Shown piece by piece: positions 24,111 to 31,972 of a DNA stretch of 35,226 nucleotides. Position numbers and translations under genes: made by a program. This DNA is from Christensenella sp. UBA7703. GTDB taxonomy: Bacteria > Bacillota > Clostridia > Christensenellales > CAG-138. The notes beneath the pieces were generated by a model that was not told where the DNA came from, ran no database searches, and saw only the letters and a program-made list of their open reading frames with translations. How positions within the stretch are numbered: position 1 is the stretch's first letter; every line of letters begins with the position of its first letter. The DNA lies in NCBI GenBank assembly GCA_002482505.1, contig DLGD01000022.1, positions 1 to 35,226 of the forward strand. The letters are read 5' to 3'.

Positions 24111-24893
24111 TTACAGCTCAAACAACCCGCAGGGGCAGAACCGGTCGGCAACGGTGACAAACATGCTATCGAGCATGCCCGCACTTTCAAGTAGCGACTG
24201 CACCGTGACCAGCGCGAGCTCCGGCGTGTTGTTTTCTTCGGAAAGATGTCCTAAGATCGCGTTTTTGACCCCGCGCGCGTGCAGCTTTTGCAGCACCAGC
24301 CCCGCGTCCTCGTTGCAGAGGTGCCCGTGGGAGGAGAGGATACGCATCTTGAGTGAATATGGATAGCTGCCCGCCTTTAGCATATCCACATCGTGGTTGG
24401 CTTCCAACAGGATCAGGTCGGAGTCGGCAACCGCGTCGATCATCCGGCTGGAAACATGCCCGATGTCCGTCATGATGGAGAGTTTTTTTCCGTCGTGGAC
24501 AAACGTGTATCCAACCGCATGTGCCGCGTCGTGCGGGGTGGAGAAGGGATGCACGCAGAGCTGCTTGAGATAAAAATCCCGATCCGGCTCAAACACGCGG
24601 ATGTTCTTGGTTGCGATCTCGCCGATGCCTTTCGGCATGTGCTCCCAGCACTCCGCCGCGGCATAGACGGGGATGTCATATTTTCGCGAAAGCACGCCGA
24701 TGCCGGAGACATGATCGGAATGCTCGTGGGTAATCAATATCGCGTCCAGCCCTTCTGGGCTAAGGTCGATCATCGCCATCATCTCGCGCAGGCGCTTTGC
24801 GGTCACGCCCGCGTCCACGATTAGGCGCACACCGCCCGCCTCCAGATAGGAGGTATTGCCGGACGAACCGCTGCACAACGGTGAAAACAACAT
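24111..24893 (-). CDS. WalJ/YycJ-like MBL-fold hydrolase
   Basis: A 260-residue metallo-beta-lactamase-fold protein with HxHxDH at His56, His58, Asp60 and His61 (THEHSDHVSG). The N-terminus FSPLCSGSSGNTSYLEAGG and the late GHLSEENN block are typical of YycJ/WalJ, the protein linked to the walRK locus in Bacillus-like bacteria and thought to affect DNA repair or replication coupling; its reaction is unproven. Here it lies directly before rlmH and not in a walRK operon. AAAGGAG lies before the ATG. The first 16 bases of the gene are repeated 52 bases upstream as a small ORF. Confidence 0.88.
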   Translation of the reverse strand: MLFSPLCSGSSGNTSYLEAGGVRLIVDAGVTAKRLREMMAMIDLSPEGLDAILITHEHSDHVSGIGVLSRKYDIPVYAAAECWEHMPKGIGEIATKNIRVFEPDRDFYLKQLCVHPFSTPHDAAHAVGYTFVHDGKKLSIMTDIGHVSSRMIDAVADSDLILLEANHDVDMLKAGSYPYSLKMRILSSHGHLCNEDAGLVLQKLHARGVKNAILGHLSEENNTPELALVTVQSLLESAGMLDSMFVTVADRFCPCGLFEL

Positions 24894-24909
24894 AACGGTT
24901 TTGCTCCTT

Positions 24910-24945
24910 TTATTTCACACCGCCATACGACGGTGAAAACAACAT
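24910..24945 (-). CDS. Small upstream ORF copying the start of the WalJ-like gene
   Basis: ATG to TAA, encoding MLFSPSYGGVK. Its first 16 bases are identical to the first 16 of the WalJ-like gene, so the first five residues (MLFSP) are the same. About 24 of 30 bases match over a longer stretch. GAGAGAAG lies before its ATG, and its stop codon directly precedes the AAAGGAG of the downstream gene. It may be a leader peptide or simply a tandem duplication; translation is not proven. Confidence 0.4.
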   Translation of the reverse strand: MLFSPSYGGVK

Positions 24946-24978
24946 GCGGTAGATACTTCTCTCAAATAAAGCACATCT

Positions 24979-24987
24979 AGTATAGCA
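24979..24987 (-). promoter_or_regulatory. Extended -10 promoter of the WalJ-like/rlmH unit
   Basis: TGC-TATACT on the minus strand, with no clear -35. It lies 34 bases before the small upstream ORF, so the ORF would be on the transcript. Confidence 0.5.
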
Positions 24988-25079
24988 CAAGCGGCTGGAA
25001 AGCGACAGTGATAGTGCCACGAAAACCGCGCTCATCGCGCTGGTTATGAGCGTTTCTACTGGCGTTGTGAGTCCCGGTT

Positions 25080-25088
25080 TGGTATACT
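25080..25088 (+). promoter_or_regulatory. Extended -10 promoter of ispE
   Basis: TGG-TATACT about 52 bases before the ispE ATG, with no clear -35. It is divergent from the WalJ-like promoter 90 bases away. Confidence 0.45.
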
Positions 25089-25140
25089 GTTCGATATGTG
25101 AGGAGAGACAGGAAAGTGAATCTTTGGATTTGGTAAGTAT

Positions 25141-25962
25141 ATGGACAGCACGATAAAACGAGCCTATGCAAAGCTCAACCTCACGCTCGGCGTGCTCTAT
25201 AAGCGCGCGGACGGCTATCATGCGCTGGATTCCATCATGCAGACCATCGACCTGTTTGATACGGTTACGGTGGAGCGCGCGCGGGACATCGCCGTTATCA
25301 GCACGGGCATGGTGCTGCCGTATGACAACACGATCCGCCGCGCGGCGGAGCAATACCGCGTGCTGACGGGCAGGAGCGCGCTCATCCGCGTGGTCAAGCG
25401 CATACCGGCGGAGGCGGGGCTCGGCGGCGGCAGCGCGGACGCAGCGGCAACGCTCAACGCCCTGCAGGAACTCTACGGTGAGGTGGACGAAAAAACCCTC
25501 CTCGAAATTGCGGCAAAAGTCGGCGCGGATGTTCCCTTTTGTCTGCGCGGCGGCACCCAGCGTGCCGAAGGGATTGGTGAAGTGCTCACGCCTGTGCGCG
25601 GGATGAAGCTGCATCTGCTCGTTGCGAAACCCGCAGAAGGCGTCTCCACCAAAAAACTGTTTTCGCTCTTGAAGTTGCCGCGCGTGATGCCGGATACGAC
25701 CGCCGTGCTCAAGGCGCTTTCGGATGGAGATCTCGATTCGCTCTGTCCGCTTCTGTATAATGCGCTAGAGGAGCCTGCCATCGAGCTCGTGCCCGCAATC
25801 GGCCGTATCAAGGCGGATATGATCGCATTGGGCGCCAAGGCCGCCTGCATGAGCGGCAGCGGCAGCGCCGTGTTTGGCGTGTTTGCCGAGAAAGAAGCGG
25901 CAATCGAGGCGCAGACAAAACTCGCTGATGTTGCGTTTGCGCAAGTGTGCGAGAGCATCTAG
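25141..25962 (+). CDS. ispE: 4-Diphosphocytidyl-2-C-methyl-D-erythritol kinase
   Basis: A 273-residue GHMP kinase of the non-mevalonate isoprenoid pathway; it phosphorylates CDP-methylerythritol with ATP. Motif 1 is AYAKLNLTLGVL (residues 9-20), followed by RADGYHALDSIMQTIDLFD, which is typical of IspE. The phosphate-binding motif PAEAGLGGGSADAAA is at 89-103 and motif 3 is ACMSGSGSAVFGVF. Length is about 10 residues short of many homologues but complete. The ATG begins the conserved region; the ribosome site is weak (GGTAAG). Single gene. Confidence 0.95.
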   Translation: MDSTIKRAYAKLNLTLGVLYKRADGYHALDSIMQTIDLFDTVTVERARDIAVISTGMVLPYDNTIRRAAEQYRVLTGRSALIRVVKRIPAEAGLGGGSADAAATLNALQELYGEVDEKTLLEIAAKVGADVPFCLRGGTQRAEGIGEVLTPVRGMKLHLLVAKPAEGVSTKKLFSLLKLPRVMPDTTAVLKALSDGDLDSLCPLLYNALEEPAIELVPAIGRIKADMIALGAKAACMSGSGSAVFGVFAEKEAAIEAQTKLADVAFAQVCESI

Positions 25963-26121
25963 CTGCCGGATGTTGCGCGCGTGTAGCCGCGCTGTTTCGT
26001 CAAAGTGAACAATCCGAGAAAATTCTCCAAAATAGATGCACATCCTACGATAAATTCGATACAATCACCATATGGGCGTTTGTTACATGCCCGTTCCTCA
26101 GATTTTTGTTTCGGGGGGATT

Positions 26122-28950
26122 ATGAAGAAACGACAGACCCACACCCGCAGAGGATTCGCCTTCCTGCTCACGCTGGGGTTATTGCTGCTTGCCGTGCCGC
26201 TCGCTTCCGCGCCTGCGGACTCCGGCGTGCAATATATCCGCGTGTTGCTTTCGACTCAGGGCGTGTCGTCGATGAACGTCCCCGTCAAGGGAACCTATAC
26301 ACTCGCGCAGACGCAGCGGACGTTTACGGACGGTACGCTGACGTTCTCTGCCAGCGGCAGCACGGTGACGGTCAGCCACTCCAGCGAAGGACAGCTCTAT
26401 TCGGGCAGCAACGCCACCATCGAGCGCACCAATCTCTCCCGTGATGCGGGGTATCTCACCATGAAGACAGCGGCAGGTACGCGAAACTACCTCGGCAACG
26501 TCCAGCTCAGCGCGAGCAACGGCGTGCTGACGGTGGTCAACCGCGTGCCGCTTTCGCATTATCTCTACGGTGTGGTCGGTTACGAGATGAGCAATGCTTT
26601 CCCGCTGGAGGCGCTCAAGGCGCAGTCCCTCGCGGCAAAAGGCTATGGCCTGCTCAAGATTCGCCAAAGCGGCGCGTATGACATCCTCGATACCGCGGAC
26701 GATCAGGTCTACAAAGGCTATGATCCCGCAAGCCAGAACGTGATCGCCGCCGTGGACGCAACCATGAGCGACGTACTGTATTACAACAACGTACCGCTTT
26801 TGTGCTACTATGCCGCGAGCAACGGCGGCTGGATGATCTTGCCGTCCGACCGTTGGACGAGCCCGATCTATGATGGAGCCTACAACTACGGCGTTGACCC
26901 ATATGACCTCATGAATCCGTCTTCGCCGGTGGAAAAGGTGTTTGTCTCCAATATCTACAGCGACCGCGAGATGGGTACCGCTGCGTTTGCGTTTATCGAT
27001 TCTCGCCTGATGGCGGCGGTTGCCGCGCGCGGCGTGATCCCGAAAAACTATACCTTTGGCGGTGTGCAGTCGATCGACAGCGTCACCTCCTCTGGCACGG
27101 CGGGGTATGCGGACGATCTCAACCACCTCAATATTGCGCTAACGGCGACGGTTCGGGCAAATATGCTTGAATCTATGATTCCGACCCCGACGCCGACATT
27201 TGCGCCAACGCCGAGCCCAACGCCGACGTTTGAACCGACGCCGTCTCCAACACCCACGGTGTCGCCGTCGTCAACGCCAACTCCCTTGCCGGAGGGCGTA
27301 ACGCCTTCGCCTACGCCCACGCCGCTGCCGGAAGGGGAAACCCCGACGCCGACACCGACGATGGAGCCGACGCCGTCTCCCACGCCGACGTTTGAACCAA
27401 CGCCGAGCCCGACGCCGGAGTTTGACCCGACCCCCTCGCCGACACCCGCCATCGAGACGGTGAAAACGAGCCAGGTGAGCATCAACTTCACGTTTGCGGA
27501 CATGGTTACGGCAGGGCTGTATCCTTCCACCATACTCAAGATTTTTTACGCCACACCGACCAACGGCGGCTGGTATCTGCTCCACGCGCGTTATGGACAC
27601 GGTGTTGGCATGAGCCAGCGCGGCGCGCAGTATATGGCAAACATCGGCAAGACGTATCGCGACATTCTCGCCTTCTATTATCCGGGCGCGACGCTTGGCA
27701 CGATGGCATATGTATTCCCCGAGACCATCGGAGCCACGCAGCCTTCCTCCGCGCAGACATCCGCCTCCGCGGGGGTGATCACGGGCTCTGTTAACGTCCG
27801 CTCCAAGGCGTCCACAAGCGGAAGCATCCTGGAGACCCTGACGAAGGACACGCAGGTTTCGCTGCTTGGCATGACGGGCGAGTGGTATTATGCCTCCACG
27901 CCCAGTGGAAAGACGGGCTATATTCGCTATGATTATGTTTCGCTGACCGGCTCTTCGCTGATTGCGGTAGGCAAGGTCTCCGCAAGCGCGGTCAACTTCC
28001 GCACTGGCCCTGCGACGAGCTATTCCGCCGTCGGCAAGCTTTCGCAGGATACGCAGGTTGGCATCTACGGCATGGTCGGCGGCTGGTACAAGATCAAAGC
28101 CCTATCCACCGGACAGGATGGCTTTATCAGCAAGGATTACATCATCATCACGCAGGCGGTTGCGGACGGCACAGGGACAGCCCCGAATCCGACGGCTACG
28201 CCGGTGCCGACGGCTGTGGACGGCACAACGCCCGCGCCAACCGCGATCCCGACCGAAACTCCGCTGCCGACACCCACGCCAACGCCAACCCCGCTGCCTA
28301 CGCCGACGCTTGCGCCGAATCTCGCCGCAGCGGGCGCAATCAATGCGCAGGGCGTGAACATCCGTGCGGGCGCGGGAACCTCCACCAGGAGCTACGGCAG
28401 GCTGCTGAAGAATACGACCGTCGATGTCTATGAAAAGGTTGGCTCGTGGTATCATGTGCGCGTAAGCGCAACTGGGCTGGAAGGCTATGTCTATGCAAAA
28501 TATGTCAGCCTCACACAGCTGCTAAATACCAATAGCTCCGGCACATCGTCCAGCGCGGGATACATGAATACCTCCGGCGTCGTATTGCGCACCGGGCCGG
28601 ATACGCGCTACAACAGCCTCGGCAAGCTCAAGCGGAACACGACCGTGAAGGTCGTCGGCTCCTTCGGCGGCTGGTATCAAATCGAGGTGCCTTCCGCAAA
28701 GCTCACGGGCTATACGCTCGCGAAGTATGTCACCCTGACCAGCACGGTGAAGACGGACACAACCATCGGCGTGGTGACCGGAAACCTGAATCTTCGCGCG
28801 CAGGCATCGTCCAGTTCGTCTTCCAAGATACTGCTCACGATGCCAAAAGGCTCGGTGGTCACGGTCTATTCTACTGTCAACGGCTGGTGTTCTGTGGACT
28901 ATCAAGGGACAAGGGGATATTGTTCCGCGGCGTATCTGCGGATTGGCTAA
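26122..28950 (+). CDS. Secreted SpoIID/LytB-domain protein with five SH3b domains
   Basis: A 942-residue exported protein. It has a signal peptide (residues 1-30), a SpoIID domain (about 40-530) and five SH3b repeats (about 550-608, 614-676, 737-798, 812-873, 882-942). SpoIID proteins are lytic transglycosylases that cut denuded glycan strands during engulfment; LytB relatives modify or activate autolysins. Conserved parts: YLYGVVGYEMSNAFPLEALK followed by AQSLAAKGYG (with the expected catalytic Glu), and GHGVGMSQRGAQYMAN near residue 493. Between these two halves sits a Pro/Thr/Ser-rich insertion of nearly 100 residues (about 353-449). A second Pro/Thr linker separates SH3b 2 and 3. GGGGGGA precedes the ATG at 26122. 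The SH3b set suggests stable wall binding, so a vegetative or surface role is as likely as sporulation. Confidence 0.88.
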   Translation: MKKRQTHTRRGFAFLLTLGLLLLAVPLASAPADSGVQYIRVLLSTQGVSSMNVPVKGTYTLAQTQRTFTDGTLTFSASGSTVTVSHSSEGQLYSGSNATIERTNLSRDAGYLTMKTAAGTRNYLGNVQLSASNGVLTVVNRVPLSHYLYGVVGYEMSNAFPLEALKAQSLAAKGYGLLKIRQSGAYDILDTADDQVYKGYDPASQNVIAAVDATMSDVLYYNNVPLLCYYAASNGGWMILPSDRWTSPIYDGAYNYGVDPYDLMNPSSPVEKVFVSNIYSDREMGTAAFAFIDSRLMAAVAARGVIPKNYTFGGVQSIDSVTSSGTAGYADDLNHLNIALTATVRANMLESMIPTPTPTFAPTPSPTPTFEPTPSPTPTVSPSSTPTPLPEGVTPSPTPTPLPEGETPTPTPTMEPTPSPTPTFEPTPSPTPEFDPTPSPTPAIETVKTSQVSINFTFADMVTAGLYPSTILKIFYATPTNGGWYLLHARYGHGVGMSQRGAQYMANIGKTYRDILAFYYPGATLGTMAYVFPETIGATQPSSAQTSASAGVITGSVNVRSKASTSGSILETLTKDTQVSLLGMTGEWYYASTPSGKTGYIRYDYVSLTGSSLIAVGKVSASAVNFRTGPATSYSAVGKLSQDTQVGIYGMVGGWYKIKALSTGQDGFISKDYIIITQAVADGTGTAPNPTATPVPTAVDGTTPAPTAIPTETPLPTPTPTPTPLPTPTLAPNLAAAGAINAQGVNIRAGAGTSTRSYGRLLKNTTVDVYEKVGSWYHVRVSATGLEGYVYAKYVSLTQLLNTNSSGTSSSAGYMNTSGVVLRTGPDTRYNSLGKLKRNTTVKVVGSFGGWYQIEVPSAKLTGYTLAKYVTLTSTVKTDTTIGVVTGNLNLRAQASSSSSSKILLTMPKGSVVTVYSTVNGWCSVDYQGTRGYCSAAYLRIG

Positions 28951-28959
28951 ACGGAATAC

Positions 28960-28993
28960 GCACCCCCGACACAGTTGCATGCGCCGGGGGTGC
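28960..28993 (+). promoter_or_regulatory. Hairpin in front of the G5-LytM gene
   Basis: GCACCCCCG (28960-28968) and CGGGGGTGC (28985-28993) are a perfect 9-bp inverted repeat. There is no T-run; it is followed at once by AAAAGGA, the likely ribosome site of the next gene. It could partly shield that site or protect the upstream mRNA end. Confidence 0.45.
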
Positions 28994-29012
28994 AAAAGGA
29001 TTTGAGTATTCG

Positions 29013-30119
29013 TTGGATAAAAAACTCTTAAATCGCATATTCCTGCTCTCGGCAGCGGGCATTCTGCTTGTGCTCGGCGCGATTGGCGCGCTGCGCGCGT
29101 CGCGCCCTGTTGTGGACACAAGCCCGGTGGTTGTGGAGCAGGCCGAGATCGAAACAGTCAATGTAGAGACGGTGGAAGCTTCGCCCGAACCGACGGCAGA
29201 GCCCGTGACGTATGAAAACACCGTTCTGTTGCTGGTGGATCGTCAGCCGGTCATGACGCTTTCTTCCGAACTCGCGGCAAAACAGATGCTCTGGGAATAC
29301 CTGAGCAGCTTTGCCGTTGCGCCGGAAGGGGAGCGGTTTCTTTCCGCCCGGTTTGACTGTGAGTTGATTCTGGCGCAGGCTGATCCGCTGGTCGAGCCCA
29401 TGAACGAGGGAGACGCGTTGAGCATGCTCGCGCAAAACCCTGCTCTGGTGCCGATCGTGGTCACAACCATGCGCACGGAGACAAGCGAGACAAGCCCTGC
29501 TGTCAGCGAAACGACTGAACCCGCCTTGCCCAAAGGAGAGCGAATCATCACCCAGCTTGGTGCGGGTGCGGTGACGCAAACGAGTATGCAGGCGGTCTAT
29601 CGCGCGGGTACGCTTCTCGAAACCGGCGCGCCGGAGACGAAGACGCTCCGCCTCGCGCGGGAAACCATCGTCCGCACGGGCGCCTATACCAAGGCGAACA
29701 CATCCGGTTCTCCGGATCGCCTGGAGGGTGTGCAGGGCAAGAGCAAGGGCGACCTCAAGCTTGGCTACCCGATGCGTGGGCAGATGGTGCATTATTTTGG
29801 CTATGTCGAAGGCAAGATGAACTATGGCCTGGAGATCAGCAACAGCGCGGGAACCAACATCGTCGCCCCCGGAGAGGGTGTTGTGATGTATTGCGGGGAG
29901 CGCGGAGCATATGGCTTCGTTGTGGATATTGACCACGGCAACGGCTTTGTTTCGCGGCTGACGCACCTGAGCGACGTGCAGGTGGAGCTCAACCAGCGTG
30001 TGTTCATCGGCGATCCGGTCGGCAAACTCGCGGCGGACGCGGACGGCGGCAAGCCCGTGCTGCACTATGAACTCATCATCGACGGCATTCCGTATAATCC
30101 GTTGTTTTACTTCGGATAA
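29013..30119 (+). CDS. Membrane protein with G5-like domain and degenerate LytM (M23) domain
   Basis: A 368-residue protein: membrane anchor (about residues 8-28), acidic Pro/Thr linker, a region of unknown fold, a G5-like domain (about 145-230, with TTMRTET...LPKGER...VYRAGT), and a C-terminal M23/LytM domain. The zinc site is broken. The HxxxD motif reads N270-Y-G-L-E274, and the HxH motif reads V349-L-H351, so only one of these ligands remains; His in RLTHLSD is kept. It should therefore be a non-catalytic LytM protein, like SpoIIQ of B. subtilis or EnvC-type regulators. The start is taken as TTG at 29013 after AAAAGGA (12-base gap, a little long); this is uncertain. It follows the SpoIID-like gene by 62 bases, recalling the spoIID-spoIIQ order. 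Confidence 0.75.
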   Translation: MDKKLLNRIFLLSAAGILLVLGAIGALRASRPVVDTSPVVVEQAEIETVNVETVEASPEPTAEPVTYENTVLLLVDRQPVMTLSSELAAKQMLWEYLSSFAVAPEGERFLSARFDCELILAQADPLVEPMNEGDALSMLAQNPALVPIVVTTMRTETSETSPAVSETTEPALPKGERIITQLGAGAVTQTSMQAVYRAGTLLETGAPETKTLRLARETIVRTGAYTKANTSGSPDRLEGVQGKSKGDLKLGYPMRGQMVHYFGYVEGKMNYGLEISNSAGTNIVAPGEGVVMYCGERGAYGFVVDIDHGNGFVSRLTHLSDVQVELNQRVFIGDPVGKLAADADGGKPVLHYELIIDGIPYNPLFYFG

Positions 30120-30132
30120 ACGCAAGTAGATT

Positions 30133-30162
30133 AAAAAAGGATGGCATATGCCATCCTTTTTT
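30133..30162. terminator. Bidirectional terminator
   Basis: A perfect 30-base palindrome, AAAAAAGGATGGCAT and its complement, between the convergent G5-LytM and DUF362 genes, giving six T on either strand. Confidence 0.9.
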
Positions 30163-30175
30163 CGCGCTTACTTGA

Positions 30176-31315
30176 TTATTTTCGATTCAACAGCCGCGCA
30201 ATCGGCGGGCGATGCACCGTGATGACCCCCTGCGGACAAAACTCCTGACAGCAGAAGCAACGGATGCATTTCTTTGTGTCGATCAATGCTCGCTTTTCGC
30301 GGATGGTGATTGCGCCGGCGGGACAAACCTTTTTGCACTCCGCGCAGCCGGTGCAGCGATCCCGCGCGATGCGGGGGCTGCTGGCGAACATGCCGGAGAG
30401 AATCTTGGCAATCGTTTCGTTTTTTGAGCCCCAGAGCTTCACGTCGTGCTTGGGTGTGAGCTGAAAGTCGGGAATTACAAACGATTCCAGATCGCCGTGG
30501 ATCGTGAGTTCGCGCAGATCAGCAGGCACAAGACCGCGCTTGACGGCGGCGTCCAGCGTCGGCACTTCACTCGCGCTCAGGTTCATCAGGTGTGCGCCGG
30601 CAAGGTCGAGCGCATGCGGGTTGAAGCTTGCGAGAATCGCGCCCATGAAGCGCGGCGTGCCGCCGGAAGGGCCGTTGCCTTCCATCGTCATGATCGCGTC
30701 CGCAATCGAAAGACGCGGCTTGCACCACTGGCAAACATCGACCAGCATGTTTGCAAACGCCTCGTGTGTGTTGTAGCGATAGTGGCATTCCGACTTTCTG
30801 AGCCCCGGAATTGCACCAAAGAGGTTTTTACACGCGCCGGTAAACGCCATCAACGCATGCGTTTTCATCTTGCACAGGTCGATGATGGCATCCGCCGCCA
30901 CAAGATAGTTCGTGATTTGAAACTCTTTTGCCGCGACCGCTTCGGAATAAACAACGTCGATGATCGAAAAATCCTCGTTGAGCGTTGCGCCCGCGTCCAG
31001 CACCTGCCGCATGCCCGTTCCGCCATAGACCGCGGAAAGATAAGCGAGGCTGAAAGGCCCGCCGGGGCTATCCCCAACCACGACGCTTGCGCCTTTTTCC
31101 GCGAGCAATTCACACAGCGCAAACGCAACCTGCGGGTGTACGGTCGCCGCCTTTTCGGGTTTCACGCGCATCATCAGGTTGACCTTGACGGCGATCTTCA
31201 TGCCCGGCGTGACCCAATCCAGCCCGCCGATGGGCGCAAGCGCAGCAAGAAGCGCTTCCTTCACGTCTGCGGGGTCATAGCTGCCGCAGCGGGCAATTGA
31301 GACATCAAAAAGCAT
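30176..31315 (-). CDS. DUF362 protein with two C-terminal 4Fe-4S motifs
   Basis: A 379-residue protein: a DUF362 domain (about residues 1-300) followed by a ferredoxin-like tail with two CxxCxxCxxxCP motifs (CTGCAECKKVCP and CIRCFCCQEFCP), each expected to hold a 4Fe-4S cluster. DUF362 blocks include KVNLMMRVKPEKAATVHP, VVGDSPGG, LCKMKTHALMAFTGACKNLFG and the DAIMTMEGNGPSGG stretch. Such proteins are common in anaerobes and their reaction is unknown; a redox role is inferred from the clusters. The ATG at 31315 was chosen because the DUF362 similarity begins there; the ribosome site is weak. Confidence 0.88.
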   Translation of the reverse strand: MLFDVSIARCGSYDPADVKEALLAALAPIGGLDWVTPGMKIAVKVNLMMRVKPEKAATVHPQVAFALCELLAEKGASVVVGDSPGGPFSLAYLSAVYGGTGMRQVLDAGATLNEDFSIIDVVYSEAVAAKEFQITNYLVAADAIIDLCKMKTHALMAFTGACKNLFGAIPGLRKSECHYRYNTHEAFANMLVDVCQWCKPRLSIADAIMTMEGNGPSGGTPRFMGAILASFNPHALDLAGAHLMNLSASEVPTLDAAVKRGLVPADLRELTIHGDLESFVIPDFQLTPKHDVKLWGSKNETIAKILSGMFASSPRIARDRCTGCAECKKVCPAGAITIREKRALIDTKKCIRCFCCQEFCPQGVITVHRPPIARLLNRK

Positions 31316-31372
31316 ATCGTTCTCACAATCGATGGATGAATTTGGGCAAAAGCGGCTGTTTTCCTGCCAACG

Positions 31373-31381
31373 ATTATAACA
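31373..31381 (-). promoter_or_regulatory. Extended -10 promoter of the DUF362 gene
   Basis: TGT-TATAAT on the minus strand (perfect -10, extended), about 58 bases before the ATG, with no recognisable -35. Confidence 0.5.
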
Positions 31382-31972
31382 TAGAACGGATTTTTCCGCG
31401 CTGGATGAGATGCGGGGCGTCCCTGCGATGCAAAACAGATTCAACTGCAAGTTGTGTCAGGATCAATCGATCTGTTACGTGACCGATGTGCGGCTTCGAC
31501 GACGGCCGGATGCCCATGGACAGCGCGTTACGGTGAAAAAGGAATCGATTGCCGCATTTTATTTTTTTCAGGAAAGAGTTTTTGGGAATGTTCCGATGGA
31601 AGCACATCGTTCTTGGGCAAAAGGAGGGGCCACAGCGGTTACAAGAAAAAGCATGAGGCATTAGCAAAAACCGTGTTTTCCTTACAATTTAGATACCATT
31701 CATGACATTAACGCGATCCATTCCTTTTTATTCTGTAAAATAAAACCACAAAATCGAGGGAAATCCCTTGATAAAAGATTTGATCGGCAATCGGCATCCA
31801 TCCATTGAAAAAAGCGGAAACGGCAACGCTGCTTGAAACGGACAGTTTTTGCTATGCGGCAGGCGTTCCAAGAGCCTTGGTCACATCCGGCTGCCTTCCA
31901 CAGCATGCTTGGTGTGACGAAAACAAGCCAAAGGGTGAAAATGCAGATTGCGAAGAACATGGAGGTTACACA
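31382..31972. other. Intergenic region without a supported gene
   Basis: About 590 bases, visibly more AT-rich than the flanking genes. Short open frames on both strands do not resemble any protein I know and show no convincing ribosome sites. The right half (31800-31930) has short inverted repeats such as CCAAG-AGC-CTTGG and TCACA...TGTGA (about 31879-31920), so it may be a structured 5' leader of the large surface protein gene, but no known riboswitch class is recognised. Confidence 0.4.

Noticed and set aside
27178..27470. Repeated motif that could suggest a CRISPR-like or tandem repeat array
   Set aside because: The units are in-frame codons for a Pro/Thr/Ser linker, with no spacers and no constant repeat length.
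31374..31667. Short open frames on both strands in the 31.4-32.0 kb gap
   Set aside because: No ribosome sites, no known similarity and no codon pattern like neighbouring genes.
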